64,000 bases of DNA from Flavonifractor sp. An10. GTDB lineage: Bacteria > Bacillota > Clostridia > Oscillospirales > Oscillospiraceae. Positions within the stretch are counted from its first letter, which is position 1, and each line of letters begins with the position of its first letter. Made by a program: the position numbers and the translations under genes. The notes beneath the pieces are model-generated. The model did not search any database, was not told the DNA's origin, and worked only from the letters and a program-made list of their open reading frames with translations. The stretch lies in the NCBI RefSeq assembly GCF_002161215.1, contig NZ_NFMB01000011.1, positions 62,001 through 126,000 on the forward strand, in the 5' to 3' direction. Of this stretch, positions 24,189 to 32,639 are shown one piece after another.

Positions 24189-25378
24189 ACCTGAAACAGT
24201 CCTTCCGGATGGCCTTCAAGTCCATCCGCTCCAACCGGGTGCGCTCCCTGCTCACCATGCTGGGCATCATCATCGGCGTGGCGGCGGTGATCATCATGGT
24301 CTCGGTGGTGCGGGGCTCCAACCAGCAGCTCAGAGCCTACTATGAGCGGCTGGGCAACAACCGCATCACCGTCTCCGCCCAGCAGTGGGGCGGCAGGGAC
24401 ATCTCCCAGACCCTCTATGACTACTGCCTCAGCCTGGGGCCCCTGGTGCTGGGGGTGACCCCCGACGCCACCACCGAGGGGCCCATCATCTACCGGGACA
24501 AGAACACCGAGGACATGGAGAACGGCTCCCCCACCATCAAGCTGGGCAGCGCCCAGTTCTCCCTGTGCAACAACTTCCAGATCGAGAAGGGCCGGGATCT
24601 CTGCCAGATGGACGTCCAGTCCGGCCAGCAGGTGGTGGTGCTGGGAGAGCGGGCCGCCCGGTACCTGTTCAACTATCAGAACCCGGTGGGCAAGACGGTG
24701 CTCCTCCACGGCCACCCCTTTGAGGTGGTGGGGGTCTACAGGGCCAAGGATCCCGACTCAGAGTACTCCATGGACAACATGGCGGTGGTGCCCTACACCC
24801 TGAACCGCCTGCTCAACCGCCAGAGCACCCTGGACGCCTTCACCGTCCGGGCCGCCAGCAGTGCCGCCACCGCAGAGGTCTCCTCCCGGGTGTCCGGCTT
24901 CCTCAAGGGGCAGATCGACACCGAGCGGGGCTTTTTCAGCGTCTATTCGGAGAACCAGGACGCCAAGGCCTCCGACGATCAGAACCGGATGATGAGCATG
25001 GTGCTGGGCGGCATCGCCTCCATCTCCCTGCTGGTGGGCGGCATCGGCATCATGAACATCATGCTGGTCACCGTCACCGAGCGTACCCGGGAGATCGGCA
25101 TCCGCAAGGCCATCGGCGCGCGCCGCAAGTCCATTCTGGCCCAGTTCCTCATCGAGGCCTCGGTGGTGTGCGGCATCGGCGGCCTGCTGGGCATCGCCCT
25201 CGGCGTGGCCGGCACCCTGATCGCGGGGCAGCTCATCCTGCGGGCGGTGATCCTGCCGGATCTGCCCATGTCCGCCGGCGCCTTCCTGTTCTCCGTGGCA
25301 ATGGGGGTGGGCTTCGGCATGTATCCGGCCGCCAAGGCCTCCAAGCTCCAGCCCGTGGTGGCCCTCCGGGCCGACTGA
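24185..25378 (+). CDS. MacB/FtsX-type ABC permease
   Basis: 397 residues. One membrane segment at about 20-42 (LLTMLGIIIGVAAVIIMVS), a large extracytoplasmic domain (about 50-275), then three membrane segments near the C-terminus with the FtsX signature TERTREIGIRKAIGARR. This four-segment layout is the mechanotransmission fold of MacB, which exports peptides, lipids or macrolides in concert with the adaptor. Substrate unknown. Translationally coupled to the ATPase gene. Confidence 0.92.
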   Translation: MNLKQSFRMAFKSIRSNRVRSLLTMLGIIIGVAAVIIMVSVVRGSNQQLRAYYERLGNNRITVSAQQWGGRDISQTLYDYCLSLGPLVLGVTPDATTEGPIIYRDKNTEDMENGSPTIKLGSAQFSLCNNFQIEKGRDLCQMDVQSGQQVVVLGERAARYLFNYQNPVGKTVLLHGHPFEVVGVYRAKDPDSEYSMDNMAVVPYTLNRLLNRQSTLDAFTVRAASSAATAEVSSRVSGFLKGQIDTERGFFSVYSENQDAKASDDQNRMMSMVLGGIASISLLVGGIGIMNIMLVTVTERTREIGIRKAIGARRKSILAQFLIEASVVCGIGGLLGIALGVAGTLIAGQLILRAVILPDLPMSAGAFLFSVAMGVGFGMYPAAKASKLQPVVALRAD

Positions 25379-25421
25379 GCCCGGCAAATTTTTCTCCAAC
25401 AAAGACAGACAGGAGATGCTT

Positions 25422-25949
25422 ATGGAAATCACGTGTAAAACCAACTACGACCGCAAGACCCTGGCCGCCATGTCCCTGGCGGCGCGCAAGACCCTCCGCC
25501 GACGCTTCGACCGGCTGGTGCGCATCTACCTCTGGGTGGTGGTGGCGCTGATGGCGGTCTCCCTCTGGCTCTCCCTGGACGAGCCGCCGAGCGCCGCCCT
25601 CTACGCGGTCTTCATCGCCCTGCTGGTAGTGATTCAGCTCCGGCAGGACGCGATCAACGCCTTTTTCGCCCATCGGCGCCAGGTTCCCGGATGCGAGGTG
25701 AGCCGCACCGTCTTTTACCCCGACTGCTACGTGGTGACCTTCCTCGGCGCGGAGGCAAAGTGGCAGTATGACAAGATCCTCCTTCCCCTAGAGACCCGGG
25801 ATTACTTCATTCTGCTCCTGGGGAAGGCCAACGCCCACGCGCTTCCCAAGGCCGGCCTGGAGGGCGCCGCCCCGGAGCAGTTCCGGGCTTTCCTGGCGGA
25901 GAAGACCGGCAAGCCCGTCCAGCGGGTCAGGAGGTGGAACGAGCGATGA
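25422..25949 (+). CDS. YcxB-like membrane protein
   Basis: 175 residues. Two adjacent membrane segments (about 33-50 and 54-70) sit in the first half. The C-terminal half has the YcxB-type pattern YDKILLPLETRDYFILLLGK followed by ALPKAGL. The function of this family is unknown. The ATG was chosen because AGGAG lies six bases upstream; an ATG six bases earlier overlaps that site. It overlaps the next gene as ATGA and probably belongs to the end of the efflux operon (43 bases after the permease). Confidence 0.65.
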   Translation: MEITCKTNYDRKTLAAMSLAARKTLRRRFDRLVRIYLWVVVALMAVSLWLSLDEPPSAALYAVFIALLVVIQLRQDAINAFFAHRRQVPGCEVSRTVFYPDCYVVTFLGAEAKWQYDKILLPLETRDYFILLLGKANAHALPKAGLEGAAPEQFRAFLAEKTGKPVQRVRRWNER

Positions 25950-26323
25950 GCCGTGGGAAAAAAGCCGTCTGCCTGGGGGCGCTGGCCCTCTGCCTGGGCG
26001 GGCTGGCCTGGTACAGGCGAACCTACCGCATGCCCTTGAAGGAGTACACCCGGCGGGCCCTGTACATGGCGCTGCTGGATGATGAGATCTGCCGGAACGA
26101 GCTGGAGGGAAACATCATCGGCGGGGAGGAGATCCGCTTTCCCCCCAAGGCCGAGTCCCTCCACTATCGGTACCGCCTCTACCTGTCCATGAACCGGGGG
26201 AAGAACCGCAGAACCCTCCAGATCGAGACCGCCCGCATGGAGCGGCGCCTGGAGGAGTCCCGGCAGTACCTGAACCGCCCTCAGGAGGAGCTTACAGTCT
26301 CCGTGGGCCCGCTTCCACAGTAA
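25946..26323 (+). CDS. Small membrane-anchored protein of unknown function
   Basis: 125 residues. A hydrophobic N-terminus (about 6-24) would act as signal or anchor; the rest is charged and mostly helical (ARMERRLEESRQYL). It overlaps the YcxB-like gene, so the two are translated together. No family recognised. A strong hairpin follows and ends the operon. Confidence 0.6.
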   Translation: MSRGKKAVCLGALALCLGGLAWYRRTYRMPLKEYTRRALYMALLDDEICRNELEGNIIGGEEIRFPPKAESLHYRYRLYLSMNRGKNRRTLQIETARMERRLEESRQYLNRPQEELTVSVGPLPQ

Positions 26324-26324
26324 A

Positions 26325-26357
26325 GTCAAAACCTCCGGCTAAGCCGGAGGTTTTGAC
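26325..26357 (+). terminator. Bidirectional terminator
   Basis: Perfect 15-bp stem starting GTCAAAACCTCCGGC; both strands leave the stem through TTTTGAC. It separates convergent operons and overlaps the stop of the flavodoxin-like gene. Confidence 0.85.
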
Positions 26358-26965
26358 TATCTTCCTTCAATCTCCATGGTCGCCATCTGCTCCCTGGTGA
26401 CGCCGCCGCGCCCCCCCATGTCCGTCCAGTAGGCCGTGGAAGCCCGGAGGAACAGCCGCTTGGGGAGCGGCATGGTCACCTGGAGGCTCCGGTGCCGCCC
26501 GGCGGATATGGCGCCGGCCAGCTTCCGGAGCTTCCGGCGAACCAGCCCCCGAAAGGGGGTGTCGAGAATGGCCTCTCCCCCGCCGATTTTCAGGACAGAG
26601 CCGAAGGGGTACCCGTTCTGCCCGCAGAACAGCTCCACCATCTGCACCGCAACGTCGTTCTGACCGGGCTCCAGGAAGCCGCAGTTGATGAGGACAGACA
26701 CCGTGGGCCTGTGCCGGGGCGGATGCTCCTCCAGCGTTTTCAGGAAGTTCAGCAGCGTCACGGGGATGCCGTCCGCATAGAGGGGAAACACCAGCAGCAG
26801 GTCGGAATAGTGCTCCAGCTCCCCGCAGAGCTCCGGGTGGTTGGTCTTTGTGAGGGCAAAGCAGGCGCTCTCACCCGGCCAGGCCTGGACAAACAGCTCG
26901 GCATACCGCCTGGAGTTGGATTTGGGCGCCCTGGGGCTTGCGTTTATCAGCATGACGCTTCCCAT
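26357..26965 (-). CDS. Flavodoxin-like NAD(P)H-dependent oxidoreductase
   Basis: 202 residues. The first strand and phosphate-binding loop read MLINASPRAPKSNSRRYAEL, typical of FMN reductases of the flavodoxin-like fold. LLLVFPLYADGIPVTLLNFLKTLE corresponds to the second FMN contact. The C-terminal part (GGRGGVTREQM) is family-variable. Probably a cytoplasmic flavoenzyme reducing quinone-like or other small molecules; the substrate is not evident. It overlaps the upstream flavodoxin-like gene by 19 bases, so the two may form a heteromeric pair. Confidence 0.75.
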   Translation of the reverse strand: MGSVMLINASPRAPKSNSRRYAELFVQAWPGESACFALTKTNHPELCGELEHYSDLLLVFPLYADGIPVTLLNFLKTLEEHPPRHRPTVSVLINCGFLEPGQNDVAVQMVELFCGQNGYPFGSVLKIGGGEAILDTPFRGLVRRKLRKLAGAISAGRHRSLQVTMPLPKRLFLRASTAYWTDMGGRGGVTREQMATMEIEGR

Positions 26966-27462
26966 GCCATCACCTCCTCCCTGACGGTCTGCTCCAGATC
27001 CTGCTCCGCGGCAAACACGACCCGGTGGCGCGCAAAATTCATGTTCCGGGCATTGCGCGCCACCAGCCGGCGGAACAGCGCCCGCTCCGTGTCAGACCGC
27101 GCCCCATAGCCGATGACGACCGCCTGCTTGGGAACCACCCGGCGCTGAACGTGGTGAGTCTCCCCCTCCACCAGCCGGATAAAGGCCTGCTGGATGGGAA
27201 TGGCCCGCTCCAGCATGGTTTTCATGGGCGTGTCATAGCCCCCGTACCGGATCCGGCTGATATACATCACCTGGCCGCTCTCCGCGATGCGGGGGTAGAC
27301 CCTCACCGCGTCGTCCCGGATCACACACTTCCCAGGCGTCCTTGTCCAGCAGCCAAAGCAGCCGACGCAGTTTGCAATGTCCAGCTTGGAGAGATCGATC
27401 CACTCCACGTCGGAGCCGCACTCCGGCAGCGCCAGCGTTCTGTCGCTTAAAATCAGTTTCAT
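26947..27462 (-). CDS. Flavodoxin family protein with Cys motif
   Basis: 171 residues. It starts with a short strand (MKLILSDRTLAL) lacking the usual glycine-rich loop, followed by a cysteine block CVGCFGCWTRTPGKCVIRDD as in iron-sulphur flavoproteins and NADPH-dependent FMN reductases. YISRIRYGGYDTPMKTMLERA is the conserved second FMN contact. It is short for the family, so FMN binding may be weaker or shared with the partner encoded downstream. Function uncertain; redox role likely. Confidence 0.7.
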   Translation of the reverse strand: MKLILSDRTLALPECGSDVEWIDLSKLDIANCVGCFGCWTRTPGKCVIRDDAVRVYPRIAESGQVMYISRIRYGGYDTPMKTMLERAIPIQQAFIRLVEGETHHVQRRVVPKQAVVIGYGARSDTERALFRRLVARNARNMNFARHRVVFAAEQDLEQTVREEVMAWEASC

Positions 27463-27510
27463 ATCCGCTCCTTTTTCCCGTGGGTTCTTCCGGCACCCCG
27501 TCTGTCATCT

Positions 27511-27519
27511 AGTATATCA
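27511..27519 (-). promoter_or_regulatory. Extended -10 promoter of the flavodoxin-like pair
   Basis: Minus strand TGATATACT, an extended -10 element without a convincing -35, about 50 bases upstream of the first ATG. Confidence 0.45.
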
Positions 27520-27891
27520 TAAAACCGCGCCCTTATGGGGCCTAATATCCCAGATCACGCCTTCCCTGCGTATTGCACAAATCTTTCGGCTCATCTCTTT
27601 TTGAACCCGGGCCGCTGACCTCTCCTCCGGCTTTGGCCGCATATTTGCGCAGGGTGCGGCAGGGTTGTCTGCCGGCACGCGCCGCTTTTTTGTTCGCGGA
27701 TCCGGCTTTTTCTAATCTACTGTGGTCTGCAGGTGGAAATCCTTGCTTTTTCTTCTCTTCCATGCTATGATATTGAAAGCGCCCAGTCAACATGTCGCCT
27801 CCGGCGTACATGCCGCGGTGCCCCTGTCCATGTTCCACAGGTATTTTTCACAGGTACTGCTAAATTCTGCTTTTCTGCCAAAAACAGATAA
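27520..27891. other. Gene-poor gap before the tRNA-Pro cluster
   Basis: About 370 bases. I see no convincing gene. A minus-strand frame of 73 codons starting MEEKKKQGF has no ribosome binding site or recognisable domain. Composition shifts from GC-rich to mixed here. Confidence 0.4.
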
Positions 27892-27960
27892 CCGGGTGTA
27901 GCGCAGTTGGTAGCGCACGTGATTTGGGAGCGTGAGGCCGGAGTTCGAGCCGCACTTTCT
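27892..27960 (+). pseudogene. Decayed tRNA-Pro copy
   Basis: Shares the 5' half of the intact tRNA-Pro (GTAGCGCAGTTGGTAGCGC) and an anticodon loop TTTGGGA, but the anticodon and T stems are mismatched and there is no 3' acceptor strand or CCA. Confidence 0.7.
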
Positions 27961-28074
27961 TAAAATCCCGGAAAACTCTGGGACGCTAAGTCTGACGGAG
28001 TTTTACCCCTCGCCGGGAATTGGTCAAAAACCGGCGTTGACCCCATATTTGACCACAATCAGAAAATTCCATAA

Positions 28075-28113
28075 CCGGGTGTAGCGCAGTTGGTAGCGCG
28101 CTTGCTTTGGGAG
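28075..28113 (+). pseudogene. 5' half of a tRNA-Pro
   Basis: Matches the intact gene from the acceptor strand to the anticodon loop (GCGCTTGCTTTGGGAG), then breaks off into unrelated sequence. The break falls just after the anticodon loop, where tyrosine recombinases often cross over. Confidence 0.75.
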
Positions 28114-28144
28114 AAACCGCCCGGACAGTCCCACAACTTCATAT

Positions 28145-28220
28145 CGGGGTGTTGCGCAGTTGGTAGCGCGCCTGCTTTGGGAGCAGGAGGCCCGGGGTTC
28201 GAGTCCCCGCACTCCGACCA
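28145..28220 (+). tRNA. tRNA-Pro (anticodon UGG)
   Basis: 76 bases with encoded CCA. Acceptor CGGGGTG pairs with CACTCCG; D loop AGTTGGTA; anticodon stem CCTGC/GCAGG with loop TTTGGGA (anticodon at 28178-28180); T arm CGGGG TTCGAGT CCCCG. All stems pair, so it should be functional. A terminator follows at once. Confidence 0.95.
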
Positions 28221-28226
28221 TCTTTG

Positions 28227-28260
28227 GCAGAAAAACCGCCTTTTCAGGCGGTTTTTCTGC
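28227..28260 (+). terminator. Terminator of the tRNA-Pro transcript
   Basis: Perfect 14-bp stem starting GCAGAAAAACCGCC, leaving through GGTTTTTCTGC and a further T-rich stretch. Confidence 0.85.
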
Positions 28261-28426
28261 ACTTTTTGTTCTGCTTTTGCAGTTTTGCCGATTGCTGTTC
28301 AGCGACGGTTCAAGGGGCGGAAATGCGGTGGACACACGAACGAGGACAGCCGCTGAAACCGCCAAATCCCTAACCCATCCCTAATTGGCGTGACTGCTGT
28401 TTTCTCGTTGTGGATACGACAAATTC

Positions 28427-28455
28427 TTGAGTTTTCCAGCCTTATCCACTATAAT
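28427..28455 (+). promoter_or_regulatory. Sigma-A promoter of the Gabija-type operon
   Basis: TTGAGT, 17 bases, TATAAT. Transcription would start about 80 bases before the first start codon. No other gene lies in the 280 bases between the tRNA terminator and that start. Confidence 0.8.
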
Positions 28456-28540
28456 AGTTCTACGGTGATCCTTTGCGCCACCAAGGTAGCCGTATGGGTG
28501 TATTCCTATGCGGCTTTTTTGCAAAAAGGGGCAAATGTAT

Positions 28541-30763
28541 ATGCGGACCAAGAGAATTATTGCTAAATATGAACAGCATTCAGGATACGGTGCAGGTGTC
28601 GGTGACACCGAATATTATGAATACGAATGTCCTTGTGGAAAAGGAACAATCATTGAAGAACATGACAATATTCCGGGCTTTAGAGATCATAGTGTATATC
28701 TTCACTGTGACATATGCAGTAGGAAGTACTTTATTGATACTTCTGCTGGAATAAGAAATTGGAGAATCGTTCAAAAGAGGGTAAACAGGATGAAAACACA
28801 ACCGTATATTTGTCGAGTTCATATCGAAAACTTCAGAAATTTTCATTCAGTGGATTTTTCTCTTGGCGAAAAGCAGGTATTAATTGGCGAAAACGCAGTT
28901 GGTAAAAGCAATCTTCTTTATGCACTTCAATTGATTCTTGATCCAACGCTTTCCGAAAAAGACCGAATGCTTGAAGAATCTGATTTTTGGGATGGCATAG
29001 AAAACCCTATGGATGATGGCCAACATATATTAATCGAGATTTATCTCGCAAATTTTGAGGACAACAAAAATTTACTTGCTCAGCTGGCTGATGCGTCGGT
29101 AATAGTAGGCGGAAAAGAAACGCTAAAAATCAGCTATAAATTTTTCAAAAAAGACGCTACGAAACCAGACTATAGTTACATCATCTATAAGGGAAATGAT
29201 GAAAATCGAGCTTTTACATATGAAGATCGAAAAATACTTAACATTCGTGTGATAAAAGCCATCCGTGATGTTGAGGCAGAGATGAAAAGTTCCCGAACTT
29301 CCCCTCTAACTCAAATTATTAAACAAAAATATACCATTAGCAAAGATGTGCTTTCAGAGATATCGAAGGCTCTTGATGAAAAAGGCGCAGATACTTTACA
29401 AATTGGTCAAGTAAATGATTTGGAGAGTAGATTGCAGCGGTTATTGAATGACATGGTGTCCTTTAGTGCAGATGAATTTAATGTTTCGTTAAAAACAATG
29501 AATATTGATGCGACTAAACTTCTTTATGCACTACGACCTCTTATTAACAGCCGAGAAACAGGCAACACCAGCTTAGGAATCAATAATATCCTTTATGTAG
29601 CTTTGATTTTACTACTTATAGAAGATGATACAATTAGGACTTTTCTATCTGGCGATTTGTACCATGAATTGTTAGAACAGGATCATGAGGGGTTACTTGA
29701 AAGAAGTTATGAAAAATCCGCCAGCCCTGATGGCTACACCTTAAACCTGACGGCTCTACAAGATGCAACATTATATGATAGTTTATATGCATTCTTTTCG
29801 GATTGTGTTCCAACCGCGAATGGTACCACCATTCTTGCGGTTGAGGAGCCCGAATCGCATCTCCACCCGATTTATCAACGACTCCTCTATCGCCATATTA
29901 TGAATAAAACTAATACCTCCGTGATGATTACAACTCACTCAACGCATATATCTTCAGTTGCACCTATTACATCTCTTGTTCATCTGATTACTACAAAAGA
30001 TGGAACCAAGGTAAACACAACAGCGAACATTGCTTTATCTGCAGACGATTATTCAGATCTGACGCGCTACATTGATGTCAAACGAGGAGAGCTTTATACC
30101 GCTAAAGGCATCATTTTTGTGGAAGGAATTTCCGAAGAATATTTGGTTCCCGGTTTTTCAAAAGCCAAAGGATACGACCTCGATCGTCTGGGTGTAGTGG
30201 TTTGCAACATAAACTCTACAAATTTTGCACCATATTGTCACTTTGCCGATGTGCTTGGTATCCCATATGTAATTATTACAGATGGTGATTATTATCATAT
30301 GGTTGATAAAGAAAAGCATTTTAGTGATATCGAAGATGCAAGCCATGTAGGCAAAGGGTTTGATGGGCTCGATCGTATTTATCAACTGCATCGAAGCGAT
30401 GTTGATCCTGAGTATACTAATTGGGATTACAATCATCAACGCAAATACTTCGAAACCTTTGGCACCTTTATTGGCGAATACACACTTGAGGTGGATATTT
30501 TCAAAAAGTCCACTGAACAAGACCAAACTGTTTTATGTTCTGTTTTTGATCAACTAACAAAAGGTGGCCAGACTCAGAGGGATAATTTCGCCACTGAACT
30601 CCGCGCTGGCAGGTATGACAAATGCCTTTCCAAAATAGAGTCAACCTATAGTGGGATTGGAAAAGGCCGTTTTTCTCAACGGTTGGCTAATTATGTATCT
30701 GCATCAATGGTTCCAGATTATGTATCAAATGCGATCGATACGATTGTTGCAAAAGTCAGGTGA
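28541..30763 (+). CDS. gajA: GajA-like OLD-family ATPase/TOPRIM nuclease with N-terminal Cys-rich domain
   Basis: 740 residues. The ABC-type ATPase has Walker A LIGENAVGKSNLLYAL, Walker B ILAVEEPESHLHP and switch histidine MITTHSTH. The TOPRIM nuclease follows (IFVEGISEEYLVPG, then VIITDGD). Paired with a UvrD-like helicase gene in a TGA/GTG overlap, this is the class 2 OLD, or Gabija, arrangement, which nicks phage DNA when nucleotides are depleted. Residues 1-83 are an added domain with CPCGKG and CDICSRKY pairs, probably a zinc ribbon; a second start at residue 84 (MKTQPYICRV) has a possible AGAGGG site. AT-rich and unlike the backbone, so acquired. GajA without the extension is usually near 580 residues. 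Confidence 0.85.
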   Translation: MRTKRIIAKYEQHSGYGAGVGDTEYYEYECPCGKGTIIEEHDNIPGFRDHSVYLHCDICSRKYFIDTSAGIRNWRIVQKRVNRMKTQPYICRVHIENFRNFHSVDFSLGEKQVLIGENAVGKSNLLYALQLILDPTLSEKDRMLEESDFWDGIENPMDDGQHILIEIYLANFEDNKNLLAQLADASVIVGGKETLKISYKFFKKDATKPDYSYIIYKGNDENRAFTYEDRKILNIRVIKAIRDVEAEMKSSRTSPLTQIIKQKYTISKDVLSEISKALDEKGADTLQIGQVNDLESRLQRLLNDMVSFSADEFNVSLKTMNIDATKLLYALRPLINSRETGNTSLGINNILYVALILLLIEDDTIRTFLSGDLYHELLEQDHEGLLERSYEKSASPDGYTLNLTALQDATLYDSLYAFFSDCVPTANGTTILAVEEPESHLHPIYQRLLYRHIMNKTNTSVMITTHSTHISSVAPITSLVHLITTKDGTKVNTTANIALSADDYSDLTRYIDVKRGELYTAKGIIFVEGISEEYLVPGFSKAKGYDLDRLGVVVCNINSTNFAPYCHFADVLGIPYVIITDGDYYHMVDKEKHFSDIEDASHVGKGFDGLDRIYQLHRSDVDPEYTNWDYNHQRKYFETFGTFIGEYTLEVDIFKKSTEQDQTVLCSVFDQLTKGGQTQRDNFATELRAGRYDKCLSKIESTYSGIGKGRFSQRLANYVSASMVPDYVSNAIDTIVAKVR

Positions 30764-32553
30764 ATGTAGTGAATGCTTATTTTGAAACGAAATTACATGA
30801 AATAAGCAAAGACCATATGCAATTTGCAGCATATAAAGCCGAAAAAAGCACAGTTGTGATTGCCGGACCCGGAAGCGGAAAAACAACTGTTCTGACCCTA
30901 AAAGTTATACAACTATTATCTGAGAGAATTTATTCCCCTCGTGGACTTGCATGCTTAACATATAGTACAGAGGCTGTCCGAGAATTCAAAAGCCGGTTGG
31001 TAAAGTTAGGGTTGGAAAAGCGCAAGAACGTTTTTCTTGGTACGGTTCATAGCTTTTGCCTTTCGGAGATCATTATTCCTTTCGCAGCTTTATATCCTCA
31101 ATACAAAATACCTCTGCCTATCCGAATCATTTCCAAAGCCGAAAAGAGTCATCTTTTTAACGCTCAAAATTATGAGGGGAATCCAAAACTCGATGATGTA
31201 GATAAAGAGCGCACAAGAAACATCAAAGGAATTAGTCGCGTTGCGATAGAAAGCTACGATATTGCTCTAAAGGCCGCCATCTCTTTTGAAGAACTACTGA
31301 TAGAAAACGGCTATCTTGATTTTATCAGTATGGTAAAAAAATCTGTAGAACTCATTAACAATGAGCCTTATATCCGCAAAGCACTTGAGGCTAAGTATCC
31401 TTGGATTATTGTCGACGAATATCAGGACTTAGGCAAACCTCTCCACGAACTTATTTTAACACTGTTAAATCTCACAAAAATCAAGGTTTTTGCTGTTGGG
31501 GACGCAGATCAATCAATTTATGACTTCCAAGGAGCAGCTCCAGATTACCTAATAGAATTAAGTCAACGACAAGATGTTTCCTGCATTCATCTAAAAAATA
31601 ATTATCGAAGCTCACAGGCAATAGTGGATGCCTCAGAATACATCCTCAACAGTAGCCGGGGATATATTGCTTCTGGAAAACTTCGAGACTACCATGCCAA
31701 ATTGGAATTTGTCGAATGTTCAGCTGGGATGGATGAACAATATGACAAAGTAATTGAGCAGATATGTCAGTTTCGTGCGGAAGGTACTCCGTACCATGAA
31801 ATAGCAGTTTTGCTCGCTAATAACAAACAAATAGCAGAATTAGCGCAGGAATGTTCCAGGAAAAATATCCCTGTATATATTGCTCGTCAGACTTTTAGAT
31901 TAACAGATCTTATTGTTTGGATTCAAAACTGTGCAAAGTGGATTTCGGATAAGGCTTCTGTCTCATTTGATGAGATTTGCTCAGCTTGGAATTCTTTCAT
32001 TTCTGAAAAGCGGATTATTAGCAAAGATGACTACATCTTGTTTAAAAAGGCCATTTATCAAGCTTTAACTGCGAGTAAGATTTATACGGACAATCTATTA
32101 GAATGGCTACTCTATCTTGACAAAGCAGTGGGCATTACTACTACTTTTACTGGTTCAGAACGATATCCTGATGAGATTGATAATTTCAACAAGTTACTTG
32201 AAACAGCACAAAGCCACGATGAACAGCTAACAATAATGTTTCTAACACGGCTTGGCATTCCAGAAAATCAAGTTATATTAACGACAAGGCACAGTTCCAA
32301 GGGACTCGAATTTGATGTTGTAATCTTGCCTGGAATGGAAAAAGACAGCTTTCCAATTTACTATGATAAAACTCCAAGAAAACTTGCAGAAGCCAGAAGG
32401 CTTTGTTTTGTGTCAGTTAGTCGTGCAAGGAAAGCGTGCATTCTCATTCGTTCAAGAAACTTGCAAGATAAGTATGGTCGATGGTTTAGTAAAGAGCCTT
32501 CACCATTCTGGGTTGCATTGCAGGAATTCCAAAATAGTCGAAATGATGAATAA
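30760..32553 (+). CDS. gajB: GajB-like UvrD-family helicase
   Basis: 597 residues with the superfamily 1 helicase motifs in order: AGPGSGKTT (I), TVHSFC (Ib), IIVDEYQDLGK (II), GDADQSIYDFQGA (III), NYRSSQ (IV), TRHSSKGLEFDVVILPG (V) and FVSVSRARK (VI). In Gabija the helicase binds DNA ends produced or exposed by GajA and controls its activity. The start is a GTG that overlaps the gajA stop; a second GTG nine bases later has a better spaced AGGTGA site. A strong terminator follows. The protein is about 100 residues longer than the best known GajB. Confidence 0.85.
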   Translation: MNVVNAYFETKLHEISKDHMQFAAYKAEKSTVVIAGPGSGKTTVLTLKVIQLLSERIYSPRGLACLTYSTEAVREFKSRLVKLGLEKRKNVFLGTVHSFCLSEIIIPFAALYPQYKIPLPIRIISKAEKSHLFNAQNYEGNPKLDDVDKERTRNIKGISRVAIESYDIALKAAISFEELLIENGYLDFISMVKKSVELINNEPYIRKALEAKYPWIIVDEYQDLGKPLHELILTLLNLTKIKVFAVGDADQSIYDFQGAAPDYLIELSQRQDVSCIHLKNNYRSSQAIVDASEYILNSSRGYIASGKLRDYHAKLEFVECSAGMDEQYDKVIEQICQFRAEGTPYHEIAVLLANNKQIAELAQECSRKNIPVYIARQTFRLTDLIVWIQNCAKWISDKASVSFDEICSAWNSFISEKRIISKDDYILFKKAIYQALTASKIYTDNLLEWLLYLDKAVGITTTFTGSERYPDEIDNFNKLLETAQSHDEQLTIMFLTRLGIPENQVILTTRHSSKGLEFDVVILPGMEKDSFPIYYDKTPRKLAEARRLCFVSVSRARKACILIRSRNLQDKYGRWFSKEPSPFWVALQEFQNSRNDE

Positions 32554-32590
32554 ATTCCATTCCAGTTACCACATTCTTTACCACCTCTTA

Positions 32591-32632
32591 AAGGGGTTCC
32601 CTGGATCACACAAGTGATCCAGGGAACCCCTT
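32591..32632 (+). terminator. Bidirectional terminator
   Basis: Perfect 19-bp stem starting AAGGGGTTCCCTGG, followed by TTTT on the plus strand. It separates the helicase gene from the facing integrase gene. Confidence 0.85.
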
Positions 32633-32639
32633 TTCTTAC

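Noticed and set aside
27542-27838. Minus-strand frame starting MEEKKKQGF in the gap before the tRNA cluster
   Set aside because: No ribosome binding site, low-complexity basic composition, no family; kept only as a note in the gap entry.
27892-28113. Two upstream tRNA-Pro-like sequences considered as functional tRNAs
   Set aside because: The first has mismatched stems and no acceptor 3' strand; the second is cut off after the anticodon loop.
28541-32553. Alternative that the OLD-UvrD pair is a RecF/AddAB-type repair locus
   Set aside because: No other repair genes nearby, the pair is AT-rich and next to an integrase, and the overlap and motif set fit Gabija better.
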